From an uncultured Myxococcaceae bacterium (GTDB lineage Bacteria > Myxococcota_A > Polyangia > Polyangiales > Ga0077539), in the NCBI GenBank assembly GCA_945952225.1, contig CAMFHP010000023.1, forward strand, positions 19,855 to 83,854: a stretch of DNA of 64,000 nt, written 5' to 3'. Each line of letters starts with the position of its first letter. The first letter of the stretch is position 1. The notes beneath the pieces are model-generated. The model had not been told where the DNA came from, did no database searches, and saw nothing but the letters and a program-made list of their open reading frames with translations. The translations under genes were made by a program, and so were the position numbers. Of the stretch, positions 20,287-28,100 are shown in pieces.

Positions 20287-20852
20287 GTCCCCCTCCGCCC
20301 GACGCGGCGGACCTCCGCACGCGCGCGCTCGCGCTCCTCGACGCGCTCCCCGATGCGCGGGCCCGCGCGGTGCTCGACGGCGCGGGCGTGTCGATGGAGC
20401 CCGACATCGCGCGCTGGGAGTCGAGCCATGGAACCGTGCACGCGCACCGCGTGGTGGTCTCGCTCGATGCGCGCGCGCTCGGGCAGATCCACGGTGTGCC
20501 CGCCGTCGCCGACGACCTGCACACGGCCTTCGCGCGGGCCATCGCGACGCTCCCCGACGCCTCGCTCCACGACCTCTCCTTCGTGTGGAACGGCTCGCTC
20601 GCCGCGCGCGTGGAGACCTACCGCGGGTCGTCGTCCATCGACGGACGCGCGTCGCTCACCGAGGCCGTGGCCGAGTACCTCGACGGCGCGGGCGAGCGCG
20701 ACGCCGCACGGCTCACGCGCTCCACGGTCGTGCGCCTCCGCGGCCCCGACGACGTGGAGATTCTCGGTCCTCCCGGCGGGTTCACGGCCACCGCGCAGCG
20801 CGATGCGGTGCGCGCGCTCCTCGGCCCTCGCACGCGCGTCACCTGGCGCTGA
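20283..20852 (+). CDS. Hypothetical protein translationally coupled to slipin
   Basis: 189 residues from GTG 20283, sharing four bases with the slipin stop. I do not recognise it. It is acidic and soluble in appearance, without signal peptide, membrane segment or Cys motifs. Repeated alpha/beta patterning is suggested by VHAHRVVVSLDARALG, LHDLSFVWNGSLAARVETY and STVVRLRGPDDVEILG. The tight coupling implies expression in step with the slipin. Codon composition matches the neighbours. Confidence 0.75.
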   Translation: MSPPPPDAADLRTRALALLDALPDARARAVLDGAGVSMEPDIARWESSHGTVHAHRVVVSLDARALGQIHGVPAVADDLHTAFARAIATLPDASLHDLSFVWNGSLAARVETYRGSSSIDGRASLTEAVAEYLDGAGERDAARLTRSTVVRLRGPDDVEILGPPGGFTATAQRDAVRALLGPRTRVTWR

Positions 20853-20898
20853 ACCACTTCGTTGACGGGCTTTGCAGCGCGCGCATAGCATCCGCGCG

Positions 20899-21792
20899 AT
20901 GAGCAGGGCGCAGCGCGTGGTGCACGGTGCGGGAGTGGTGTTCACGGCGCTCGCGCTCGCCGCGATGCCCTCCACGGCGCACGCGCAGAACAACGGCGCG
21001 CTCGTGACGGCGGGCCGCACGCAGTACGACAACCTGCAGTTCGAAGAGGCCATCCAGACGCTCTCCGCGGCGCTCATTCGCCGTGGAAACACCCCCGCGC
21101 AGGAGGTGGCGATCTACGAGCTCCTCGGGCTCTCGTACCTGGCCCTCTCGCGTGACGAAGAGGCCGACGGGGCGTTCCGGTTGCTCTTCGTGCGAGACGC
21201 GTCGCACGCCCTCGCGACGGGCACCGCGCCGCGCGTCGTGGAGTTCTACAACCGCGCCCGGGAGCGTTGGATCTCCGAGGGACGCCCCGGCGCCGCGCAG
21301 ACCAACGCCCCGCCGCCCGTGGAGCGTCCGGTCACCATCGAGCACCGCTCTCCCGCGCAGCAGACCGCGGGTTCGCCCCTCGAACTCACGGCCACGCTCA
21401 CCGACCCCGACCGACGGAGCGCGGGCCTCGTGCTCGCCTGGCGCGCAGGCAGCCGCGGGATCTTTCACCGCGTCGACGCCACCAACCGCGGCGGAACCTT
21501 CACGGCCACCGTGCCCGCCTCCGACGTGCGACCGCCCGCGGTGGAGTACTACCTCGAAGCCGTCGGGCCCAATCACATCGCCGTGGCCGCGCGCGGCGAC
21601 GCCTTCGCGCCCCTGCGCGTCGTGGTGCCCGAGGCCGAGCAGCCGTCGATCCTCTCGCGCTGGTGGTTCTGGACGGGCGCCGGCGTGCTCGTCGCAGGCG
21701 TCGCCGTGGGCACGTACTTTCTGGTACGTGGCAGCGACGCGCCCGCGCCCAACGCGACGCTGACCATCACCCTCGGCGACGGCGCGCGCTGA
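20899..21792 (+). CDS. Secreted or membrane-anchored TPR-like protein
   Basis: 297 residues from ATG 20899; the frame is open nine codons further up. A signal peptide ends at STAHAQ (about residue 29). A TPR-like helical pair follows (GRTQYDNLQFEEAIQTLSAAL, YELLGLSYLALSRDEEADGAF). Then comes a Pro-rich linker and a beta-sandwich-like region with repeated PxELTATLTDPD and VEYYLEAVG motifs. Near the end there is a membrane segment (WWFWTGAGVLVAGVAVGTYFL). This layout is common in predicted envelope proteins of myxobacteria, where function is unknown. It is a separate unit, 46 bases after the previous gene. Confidence 0.82.
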   Translation: MSRAQRVVHGAGVVFTALALAAMPSTAHAQNNGALVTAGRTQYDNLQFEEAIQTLSAALIRRGNTPAQEVAIYELLGLSYLALSRDEEADGAFRLLFVRDASHALATGTAPRVVEFYNRARERWISEGRPGAAQTNAPPPVERPVTIEHRSPAQQTAGSPLELTATLTDPDRRSAGLVLAWRAGSRGIFHRVDATNRGGTFTATVPASDVRPPAVEYYLEAVGPNHIAVAARGDAFAPLRVVVPEAEQPSILSRWWFWTGAGVLVAGVAVGTYFLVRGSDAPAPNATLTITLGDGAR

Positions 21793-21841
21793 CCTCACGT
21801 CGCGCGCAGACGCTCTTCTCCCCTTCATTGCAGCACTTCCG

Positions 21842-22702
21842 ATGACCGAACCGCGATACCCCCTGCTCTACGTCGAGGCCTCGCCCGACGACGCCGACGT
21901 GCTCGTCGGACGCCTCACCCTCCTCGGCGCCGAAGGCATCGAAGAGCGCGATCAATCGACCCTCGCCCGCGGCGGCGCCCTCGGCGTCACGCTCATCGCG
22001 AGCTTCGCCGACGACGCCACCGCCGCCGAGGCCTACGAGGCTCTCAAAGACGACTTCCCCGTGCGCCGCGAGGAGCTCGTCGGCGACGCGTGGCGCGACG
22101 CGTGGAAGGAGCACTGGCGCCCCACGCGCATCACCCCGAAGGTGGTGGTGGTTCCGAGCTGGCTCACGTACGAACCCGAGCCCGGCGACCTGGTGATGCG
22201 CCTCGATCCGGGCCGCGCGTTCGGCACCGGGCAGCACCCGTCGACGGCCCTCGCGGCGCGCGCCCTCGAACGGCACCTCGCCGACGGCACACACACCACG
22301 CTCCTCGACCTCGGGTGCGGCTCGGGCATCCTCTCGTTCGTGGTCGCGATGGAGGGGCTCCCCCACGCCATCGGCTGCGACATCGACCCCGACTCCATCG
22401 CGTACGCCAACGAGAACGCGCAGTCCCTCGGCGTGGCCGGGCGCGTGGAGTTCCGCGTGGGCGGCTTCGACGCGGTGCCCGAGACCTCGTCGCTCGTGGT
22501 GGCCAACATCGAGGCGGTGGTGCTCGTTCCGCACGCGGCCGCGGTGGCTTCGAAGGTCGCGCCGGGCGGTGTGCTGGTGCTCTCGGGCATCCTCGTCGAC
22601 CAGCAGGCCGAGGTCGAGAAGGCCTACCGCGCGCAGGGCTTCGAACCCACGCGCAGCGAGATCGAAGGCGCCTGGATCTGCCCGGAGTTCCGTCGGTTGT
22701 GA
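21842..22702 (+). CDS. prmA: Ribosomal protein L11 methyltransferase
   Basis: 286 residues from ATG 21842. The N-terminal domain binds L11 (about 1-100, with AWKEHWRPTRI). The Rossmann methyltransferase part shows DPGRAFGTGQHPST, the SAM loop LLDLGCGSGILS, CDIDPDSIAYANENA and the catalytic-region sequence VVANIEAVVLV. PrmA trimethylates L11 amino groups and is usually dispensable. Length is typical. It is joined to rsmE by a GTGA overlap, a common bacterial pairing of ribosome-modifying genes. Confidence 0.93.
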   Translation: MTEPRYPLLYVEASPDDADVLVGRLTLLGAEGIEERDQSTLARGGALGVTLIASFADDATAAEAYEALKDDFPVRREELVGDAWRDAWKEHWRPTRITPKVVVVPSWLTYEPEPGDLVMRLDPGRAFGTGQHPSTALAARALERHLADGTHTTLLDLGCGSGILSFVVAMEGLPHAIGCDIDPDSIAYANENAQSLGVAGRVEFRVGGFDAVPETSSLVVANIEAVVLVPHAAAVASKVAPGGVLVLSGILVDQQAEVEKAYRAQGFEPTRSEIEGAWICPEFRRL

Positions 22703-23475
22703 CCGAGCGGGTGCTCGTGCCCGACGCGGTGCTGCGCGGCCTCGCCGAGCCCGCGGTCCTCGACGACGAAGCCACGCGACACCTCCACGTGTTGCGCGTC
22801 GAGCCCGGCGAGCGCGTGGTGCTCTTCGACGGACGCGGATACGAACGCGACGCGACGGTGCACCTCGTCACGCGCAAGGCCGTGTGGGTCACCCCCGAGG
22901 GCGCGGTGCGCGAGGGCGCGCGCGCCGACGGAGCGCGGGTCACGTGGCTCCAGGGCTATCCCAAGGGCGACAAGCTCGACACGATCGTGCGACAGGCCAC
23001 GGAGCTCGGCGTGGCCGTGATCCGTCCCGTGTACACCGCGCGCTCGGTGCCCCGCGCCCGCGAAGACCGCAACGACGCGCGCATCGCCCGCTGGACGCGC
23101 ATCGCCGAAGAGGCCGCGCGCCAGTGCAATCGCGCCGACCTTCCCACCGTGCTCCCCGCGGTGTCGCTCGACGAAGCCCTCGCGGCGCTCGGTGACGACG
23201 CGGGCCTCCGCGTGGTGGCCTGGGAGGGCAGCACCACCCCGCTCGTCGACGTGGTGCGCGCGGCACCCGCGGGTTCTTCCGTGGTGCTCTGCGGACCCGA
23301 AGGGGGACTCGACGCGCACGAGGTCGAACGCTGCGTGCGCGCGGGCTTCGCGCACGCCTCGTTGGGCCCGCGGGTGTTGCGCGCCGAGACCGTGGCGCCC
23401 GCACTTCTCGCGGTGTTGAGCGCCCTCCGCGGCGACCTCGCGGGAGCCTCGCCGACGACCTCGTCGCTTCGTTGA
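22699..23475 (+). CDS. rsmE: 16S rRNA m3U1498 methyltransferase
   Basis: 258 residues from GTG 22699, overlapping the prmA stop. The N-terminal PUA-like part has HLHVLRVEPGERVVLFDGRG. The SPOUT knot domain shows YPKGDKLDTIVRQATELGV, RWTRIAEEAARQCNRADLP, VVLCGPEGGLDAHEVE and LGPRVLRAETVAPALL, the deep trefoil SAM site. RsmE methylates U1498 of 16S rRNA in assembled 30S subunits. Family length is 240-260, so it is complete. Confidence 0.95.
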   Translation: MTERVLVPDAVLRGLAEPAVLDDEATRHLHVLRVEPGERVVLFDGRGYERDATVHLVTRKAVWVTPEGAVREGARADGARVTWLQGYPKGDKLDTIVRQATELGVAVIRPVYTARSVPRAREDRNDARIARWTRIAEEAARQCNRADLPTVLPAVSLDEALAALGDDAGLRVVAWEGSTTPLVDVVRAAPAGSSVVLCGPEGGLDAHEVERCVRAGFAHASLGPRVLRAETVAPALLAVLSALRGDLAGASPTTSSLR

Positions 23476-23545
23476 CACGCGCGTCGCGGGTACGCGATCG
23501 TTGCGCCGCTTCGCAGCGGTGTCTGCGCTGCTTCGACCCGCCACG

Positions 23546-26407
23546 ATGTCCCTCCTCTCCGCGCTCCTCACGCAGGATCAGGTCGTCTCTCCCAAGGCGA
23601 TCGACGAGGCCATCCAGCGTCAGGTGATCTCGGGCGGCGACTTCGAAACCTGCCTGCTCGAATCGAACGCCGTGGCCGAAGACACCCTCGCGGCCTACTG
23701 CGGCGCCGTGCACGGCATCGCCGCCGAGCCCCGCCACGCCCTCCTCGTCGTGGAGCGCGACGTGCTCTCGCGTGTGCCCGTGACCCTCGCGCTGCGCCAC
23801 GCGGTGCTCCCCCTCCGAGTCGAGAGCGCGCGCCTCGTGGTGGCCGTCGCGGGGCCGCTGCTCCAGCTCGCGCGCGATGAGATTGAAGCCGCGGCGAAGC
23901 TCCCGATCACGCTGCGATGTGTGACCCCGGTGCGCCTCGCATGGGGGCTCGCGAAGCACTACGGCGCGCCGCTCGCGCCGCGGCTCCAGCGCATCGCGAT
24001 GCGCCTCGACGCGCAGCCCTCGGGCCCCATGCCCGCGGAGATCTCCATCCCCCTCACGCGCCCGAAGCCCTCGCGCAACTCGTCGCCGGGCATCACGCCC
24101 CTCGCGGCCCTCGCGGCCTTCGACGCCGCCATGGCCGACGAGCGCGACAGCGCACATCCGGGCGAGTCTCCCGAGTCGCGCACCTCGCTCTCCTCGCTGC
24201 GCGCGGGCCTCGCGCAACACCCGGCGCTGCACACGCCCGCCCCCGATCGCGCATCCCCTCCGCCGCGCGTGACGTCTCCGTCGGCGCCCACGAAGGGCAA
24301 CACGCCGCCGCCCGCGCGGAGTCCCGCGCCCGCGCCCGTGCGCGACACCCGCACGCCGTCGATGCCCTTCGTCGCGCCGCCGCTGCCGCCGACGCCCGTG
24401 ACGCTCCCCTCGGCCACCGCGACGGTCACACCCTCGGCGATCGCCACGGTCGTTCCCGCGACCGCGAGCGCGCCGCCCGATCGCGGCACGGTGCTCCCCG
24501 CGCCGATGCACACGAGCGAGCCGCCGCGCGCCGTCGATGCGCTGCGCACGAGCGAGCCGCCGCGCACGAACACCCCGCCCTCGACGCGCCCGCTGCCCAA
24601 GACACTTTCGAAGCCCAGCGCGCCCGACGACGCGCCCACGATGCGCCCGTCGGCCGTGTCGGTGCCGCCCTTTCGTTCGGGTGCGCCCATGAGCGCGTCG
24701 CCCTCGTCGCCGGTGATGCGCGCGTCGACGCCGCCGCCCGTCGTCACGCTCTCGATGCCCCTCTCGCTGCCGCCGCCGCCCATGGTGCCGTCGGTGCCCG
24801 CGCCCTCCGACGCGACGCGCACACAACCGGGCGCGCGGGGCATCTCGCACGACGTGGCCATGCAGCGCATCGAGGCCGCGGGCGACCGTGACACGGTGGT
24901 CGAAGCGCTCCTCGACCACGCCTACGAGCGCTTCGCGTGGGTGGGACTCTTCGCGGTGCAGGGAGACCAGTGCGTGGGCATCGCCTCGCGGGGCGGCGGT
25001 GTGCCCGTGCGCGACGTGTCGCTCTCGCTCACGCGTCCCTCGGTGCTGCGCCTCGCGTTCGAATCGGGGGCCGCCGAGGTCACGAGCCTCGACGCGTCGG
25101 CGAGCGACCGTGAGGTGCGCGCGCGCATCGCCCGTGACGAGGCCGTCGAGGCCGTGGTGGTGCCCCTTCGCATCGGAGCCCGCGTCGCGCTGCTCCTCTG
25201 GGCCGACCAGGGGCCGTCGTCGCCGAGCGCCCTCGCGGTGCGCCAGCTCGATGCGTTCGCGCAGCGCTGCGCCGAGGCCTTCGCGCGCATCATCGCGAGC
25301 CGCAAGCAGGGCCGCAACGTGGCCCCCTCGCGACCGTCGCCCGCGGCGGGGGTGACGCCCGTGTCGCGTCCTGCGCGCGCGCCGCTGCCCGATCGTTCCG
25401 CGCGCCTCGACGCGCTCCGCAAGGCCGTCGACACGCAGGGCGACGCGCCGACGCCCTCGCAGCCCGACCTCGCCGCACCGAAGGCCGCCGTTCGGATGAG
25501 CCCCGCGCCCCTCGCGCCGTCGACGTCTGCGAGCGTCAACGCGGCCGACGAGGTGGTGCGCGCGATGCTCGCCACGAACGCGGTGAACGACGCGCAGCTC
25601 GCCACGCTCGTGTCGTTGGGCGAGGCGGGGCTCGACGCGGTGTTCGCGCACTTTCCGGGGCCGCACACGATCCGTCGGAGCGAGGCCCTCGCGCGATTGC
25701 CCGCGCTGGCCGAGGCGGGGCCCGTGTTGCGCGCGGCGCTGGCGTTCCGTCACGCGGCGCTCCCGCGGTTGCTGACGGCGTTGGAGTCCATCGACCCCGA
25801 CGCGCGGTACTGCGCGCTGTTGTGCCTCGGCGAGGTGGTGCACCCGTCGGCCATCGGGCTGCTGCTCCCGCGGCTCACCGACACGGACTACCCCACGCGC
25901 ATGGCCACCATCGAGGTGCTGCGCGCGTACCGACGCTTCGAAGAGTTCTCCGCGGTGCTCACCTCGCTCCGTGGAACGTTGCGCGCGGGCCCCGGCGATG
26001 CGCGCAGGTCGGCGGCCCATGCGCTCGGTGAGCTCCACGACGCCGACGCGGTGGAGCCCCTCATCGCAGCGCTCGCCGACGGAGATGCGGCCCTCGCGAC
26101 GGCGGCGCATCGGGCCCTGGTGGTCATCGCGCGGCAGGACTTCGGCGCCGTGCCCGCGGCGTGGCGGCAGTGGTGGGCGGGGGCCGCGCAGAGGCATCGC
26201 ATCGAGTGGCTCATCGACGCGCTCGTGCACGCGGAGCCCACGATCCGGCATGAGGCGAGCGAGGAGCTCAAGCGGCTCACGGGGCAGTACTTCGGGTACT
26301 ACTTCAACCTCCCGCGGAGGGAGCGCGAGCGCGCCTGGCAGCGGTACGTCGAGTGGTGGAAGACCGACGGCGCCGCGCGTTTTGAGGGGATTTCGGGGGC
26401 GGTGTGA
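23546..26407 (+). CDS. MshEN - Pro-rich linker - GAF - HEAT-repeat protein
   Basis: 953 residues from ATG 23546. Residues 1-150 resemble the GspE/MshE N-terminal domain (c-di-GMP-binding in some members): SLLSALLTQDQVVSPKAIDEAI, then LLVVERDVLSRVPVTLALRH. About 170-430 is a Pro/Ser/Thr/Ala-rich disordered linker. About 440-590 looks like a GAF domain (YERFAWVGLFAVQGDQCVGIAS, VEAVVVPLRIGARVALLLWAD). From about 680 to 900 come HEAT repeats (DPDARYCALLCLGEVVHPSAIGLL, ALGELHDADAVEPLIAALAD). There is no ATPase core. A regulatory or scaffold role is inferred from domains only. It precedes tatB by 47 bases. Confidence 0.83.
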   Translation: MSLLSALLTQDQVVSPKAIDEAIQRQVISGGDFETCLLESNAVAEDTLAAYCGAVHGIAAEPRHALLVVERDVLSRVPVTLALRHAVLPLRVESARLVVAVAGPLLQLARDEIEAAAKLPITLRCVTPVRLAWGLAKHYGAPLAPRLQRIAMRLDAQPSGPMPAEISIPLTRPKPSRNSSPGITPLAALAAFDAAMADERDSAHPGESPESRTSLSSLRAGLAQHPALHTPAPDRASPPPRVTSPSAPTKGNTPPPARSPAPAPVRDTRTPSMPFVAPPLPPTPVTLPSATATVTPSAIATVVPATASAPPDRGTVLPAPMHTSEPPRAVDALRTSEPPRTNTPPSTRPLPKTLSKPSAPDDAPTMRPSAVSVPPFRSGAPMSASPSSPVMRASTPPPVVTLSMPLSLPPPPMVPSVPAPSDATRTQPGARGISHDVAMQRIEAAGDRDTVVEALLDHAYERFAWVGLFAVQGDQCVGIASRGGGVPVRDVSLSLTRPSVLRLAFESGAAEVTSLDASASDREVRARIARDEAVEAVVVPLRIGARVALLLWADQGPSSPSALAVRQLDAFAQRCAEAFARIIASRKQGRNVAPSRPSPAAGVTPVSRPARAPLPDRSARLDALRKAVDTQGDAPTPSQPDLAAPKAAVRMSPAPLAPSTSASVNAADEVVRAMLATNAVNDAQLATLVSLGEAGLDAVFAHFPGPHTIRRSEALARLPALAEAGPVLRAALAFRHAALPRLLTALESIDPDARYCALLCLGEVVHPSAIGLLLPRLTDTDYPTRMATIEVLRAYRRFEEFSAVLTSLRGTLRAGPGDARRSAAHALGELHDADAVEPLIAALADGDAALATAAHRALVVIARQDFGAVPAAWRQWWAGAAQRHRIEWLIDALVHAEPTIRHEASEELKRLTGQYFGYYFNLPRRERERAWQRYVEWWKTDGAARFEGISGAV

Positions 26408-26454
26408 TGCCTCGCGTGCGTGGGTGAAGTGCGGTAGGGTCCGCGCCCCACGCA

Positions 26455-26979
26455 ATGTTCGGAATTGGAATCTCGGAGCTGATCCTCATCGCGGTCGTCG
26501 CCCTCGTGGTCGTCGGTCCGAAGAACCTGCCGACGACGCTCCGCGCGGTGGGAAGGGCGATTCGAGAGTTCCAGCGGGCCTCGCGGGAGCTGCGCGAACA
26601 GGCCGGCTTCGACGAGGTGGTCGACGAGGTCACGCGGCCGCTGCGCGAGGGCCTCGCGGGCATCGAGGCCGACGTGCTCCGCGAGCACGAAGACACGTCG
26701 ATGGAGTACCCCGAGGCCGGTCCCGACGACTACGGCGCCATGGCCGAAGGCGCGAGCTGGTACCCCGACGAGATGCCCCCCGAGGCCGCGGGTCTCCACG
26801 CGCCGCCGACGCTCACCACCGAGGCCGACGCCGTCGCGCCCGTGCCCGCGCCCGTCGTCGAACACGGGGAACACAGCGCCGCCCCCACGTCGGAGCGCAC
26901 CCCGGAGGCCGTCGCGAAGACCGATTCCGTGGGTGATTCCGTGACCGCGCACGCACCCGAGGAGGCCCGCCATGGATGA
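26455..26979 (+). CDS. tatB: Sec-independent (Tat) translocase subunit TatB
   Basis: 174 residues from ATG 26455. The start GIGISELILIAVVALVVVGP, then KNLP, is the membrane anchor, hinge and amphipathic-helix start of TatA/TatB. The GP hinge, the Glu in the SEL position and the length favour TatB over TatA. From about 75 the tail is acidic and Pro-rich, without recognised features. TatB with TatC binds twin-arginine signal peptides. It overlaps tatC by eight bases. No separate tatA is in the window, so it must be elsewhere or this protein serves both roles. Confidence 0.9.
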   Translation: MFGIGISELILIAVVALVVVGPKNLPTTLRAVGRAIREFQRASRELREQAGFDEVVDEVTRPLREGLAGIEADVLREHEDTSMEYPEAGPDDYGAMAEGASWYPDEMPPEAAGLHAPPTLTTEADAVAPVPAPVVEHGEHSAAPTSERTPEAVAKTDSVGDSVTAHAPEEARHG

Positions 26980-28078
26980 CGGCAAGATGGCCTTCGCCGA
27001 GCACCTCGAAGAACTCCGCGCCCGCATCGTGCGCGCGGGCTTCGCCGTGCTCCTCGGAATGATCGTCGCGTGGAACTACCGCGAGCGCCTCCACGCCTGG
27101 CTCCTGCGCCCGTTGGAAATCGCCTGGTTCTGCCGCGCGCGCCGCGGCTGCGAGGTGCCCGCGGTCTCGCGCTGGATGCTCCACCCCGAGGAGTTCCACG
27201 CCACGCGCAACGCGGCGATGGCGGCGCTCACGCGCACGGCCGACGGCTTTCCGCTGACCCCGCAGATCCACTGGGCCGACCCCACGGCGGGCTTCGTCTC
27301 GTACCTGAAGCTCGCGGCCCTCGGCGGCTTCGTGCTCGCGCTCCCCGTGGTGTTCTACCAGCTCTGGTCGTTCATCGCGCCGGGGCTCTACCCCCGCGAG
27401 AAGCGCCTCGCGCTGCCCTTCGTGTTCTTCTCCACGGCCTTCTTCGTGGCCGGCGCGACCTTCGGGTACTACCTGGTCTTTCCTGCGGCGCACGAGTACT
27501 TCCTGAGCTTCAGCGGCCGCGTGCCGGGCACCTCCGTCGCCATCGTGCCCACCATCATGATGGACGAGCACCTGTCGTTCTCGTCGCAGATGCTCCTCGC
27601 GTTCGGCGTGGTGTTTCAGCTCCCGCTGTTCGTGTTCTTCCTCTCGCTCGCGGGCCTCGTGACGTGGGTGCAGCTCCTGAAGTTCGGGCGCTACTTCACC
27701 GTGCTCGCGTTCATCCTCGCGGCGGTGCTCACGCCCACGCCCGACGTCTTCTCGCAGGTGATGCTCGGCCTGCCGCTCGTGGGGCTCTACTTCGTGGCCG
27801 TCTTCATGGCCTACCTCTTCGGCCCGAAGACCGCGCGCGCCTGGCGCTCCACCGACGACGGCAGCGCCGCGAAGCCCGCGCCCGCGCCCGCACCCGTGAA
27901 GCCCGCCGCGCCCGCGAAGCCCGTCGTGGCGAAGCCCGCGCTCGACAAACCCGCGGCGGCGAAGGCCCTCCTCGACAAGCCCACGAGCGCCGCGCCGCTC
28001 TCGTCGGAGGAGCAGGCCCGCTTCGACGCGGCCCGCGCCGAGAAGATCCGCCGCTGGGAAGAAGAGCAGAAGAAGTAG
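26972..28078 (+). CDS. tatC: Sec-independent (Tat) translocase subunit TatC
   Basis: 368 residues from ATG 26972. The cytoplasmic N-terminus MAFAEHLEELRAR is the signal-peptide-binding motif of TatC. Six membrane helices follow, with FYQLWSFIAPGLYPREKR after the second and LTPTPDVFSQVMLGLPLVGLY in the last. Unlike E. coli TatC (258), the first periplasmic loop is enlarged to about 80 residues and carries two Cys (CRARRGC). The C-terminus adds about 80 residues rich in Lys, Pro and Ala (repeated KPA units) ending in a charged helix. Confidence 0.95.
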   Translation: MDDGKMAFAEHLEELRARIVRAGFAVLLGMIVAWNYRERLHAWLLRPLEIAWFCRARRGCEVPAVSRWMLHPEEFHATRNAAMAALTRTADGFPLTPQIHWADPTAGFVSYLKLAALGGFVLALPVVFYQLWSFIAPGLYPREKRLALPFVFFSTAFFVAGATFGYYLVFPAAHEYFLSFSGRVPGTSVAIVPTIMMDEHLSFSSQMLLAFGVVFQLPLFVFFLSLAGLVTWVQLLKFGRYFTVLAFILAAVLTPTPDVFSQVMLGLPLVGLYFVAVFMAYLFGPKTARAWRSTDDGSAAKPAPAPAPVKPAAPAKPVVAKPALDKPAAAKALLDKPTSAAPLSSEEQARFDAARAEKIRRWEEEQKK

Positions 28079-28100
28079 CGGCGCCCCACGGCGACGGCGA

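Noticed and set aside
22940..26455. 3.5-kb minus-strand open frame opposite rsmE and the HEAT gene
   Set aside because: Arg/Gly/His-rich shadow; the plus strand has conserved RsmE, GAF and HEAT signatures.
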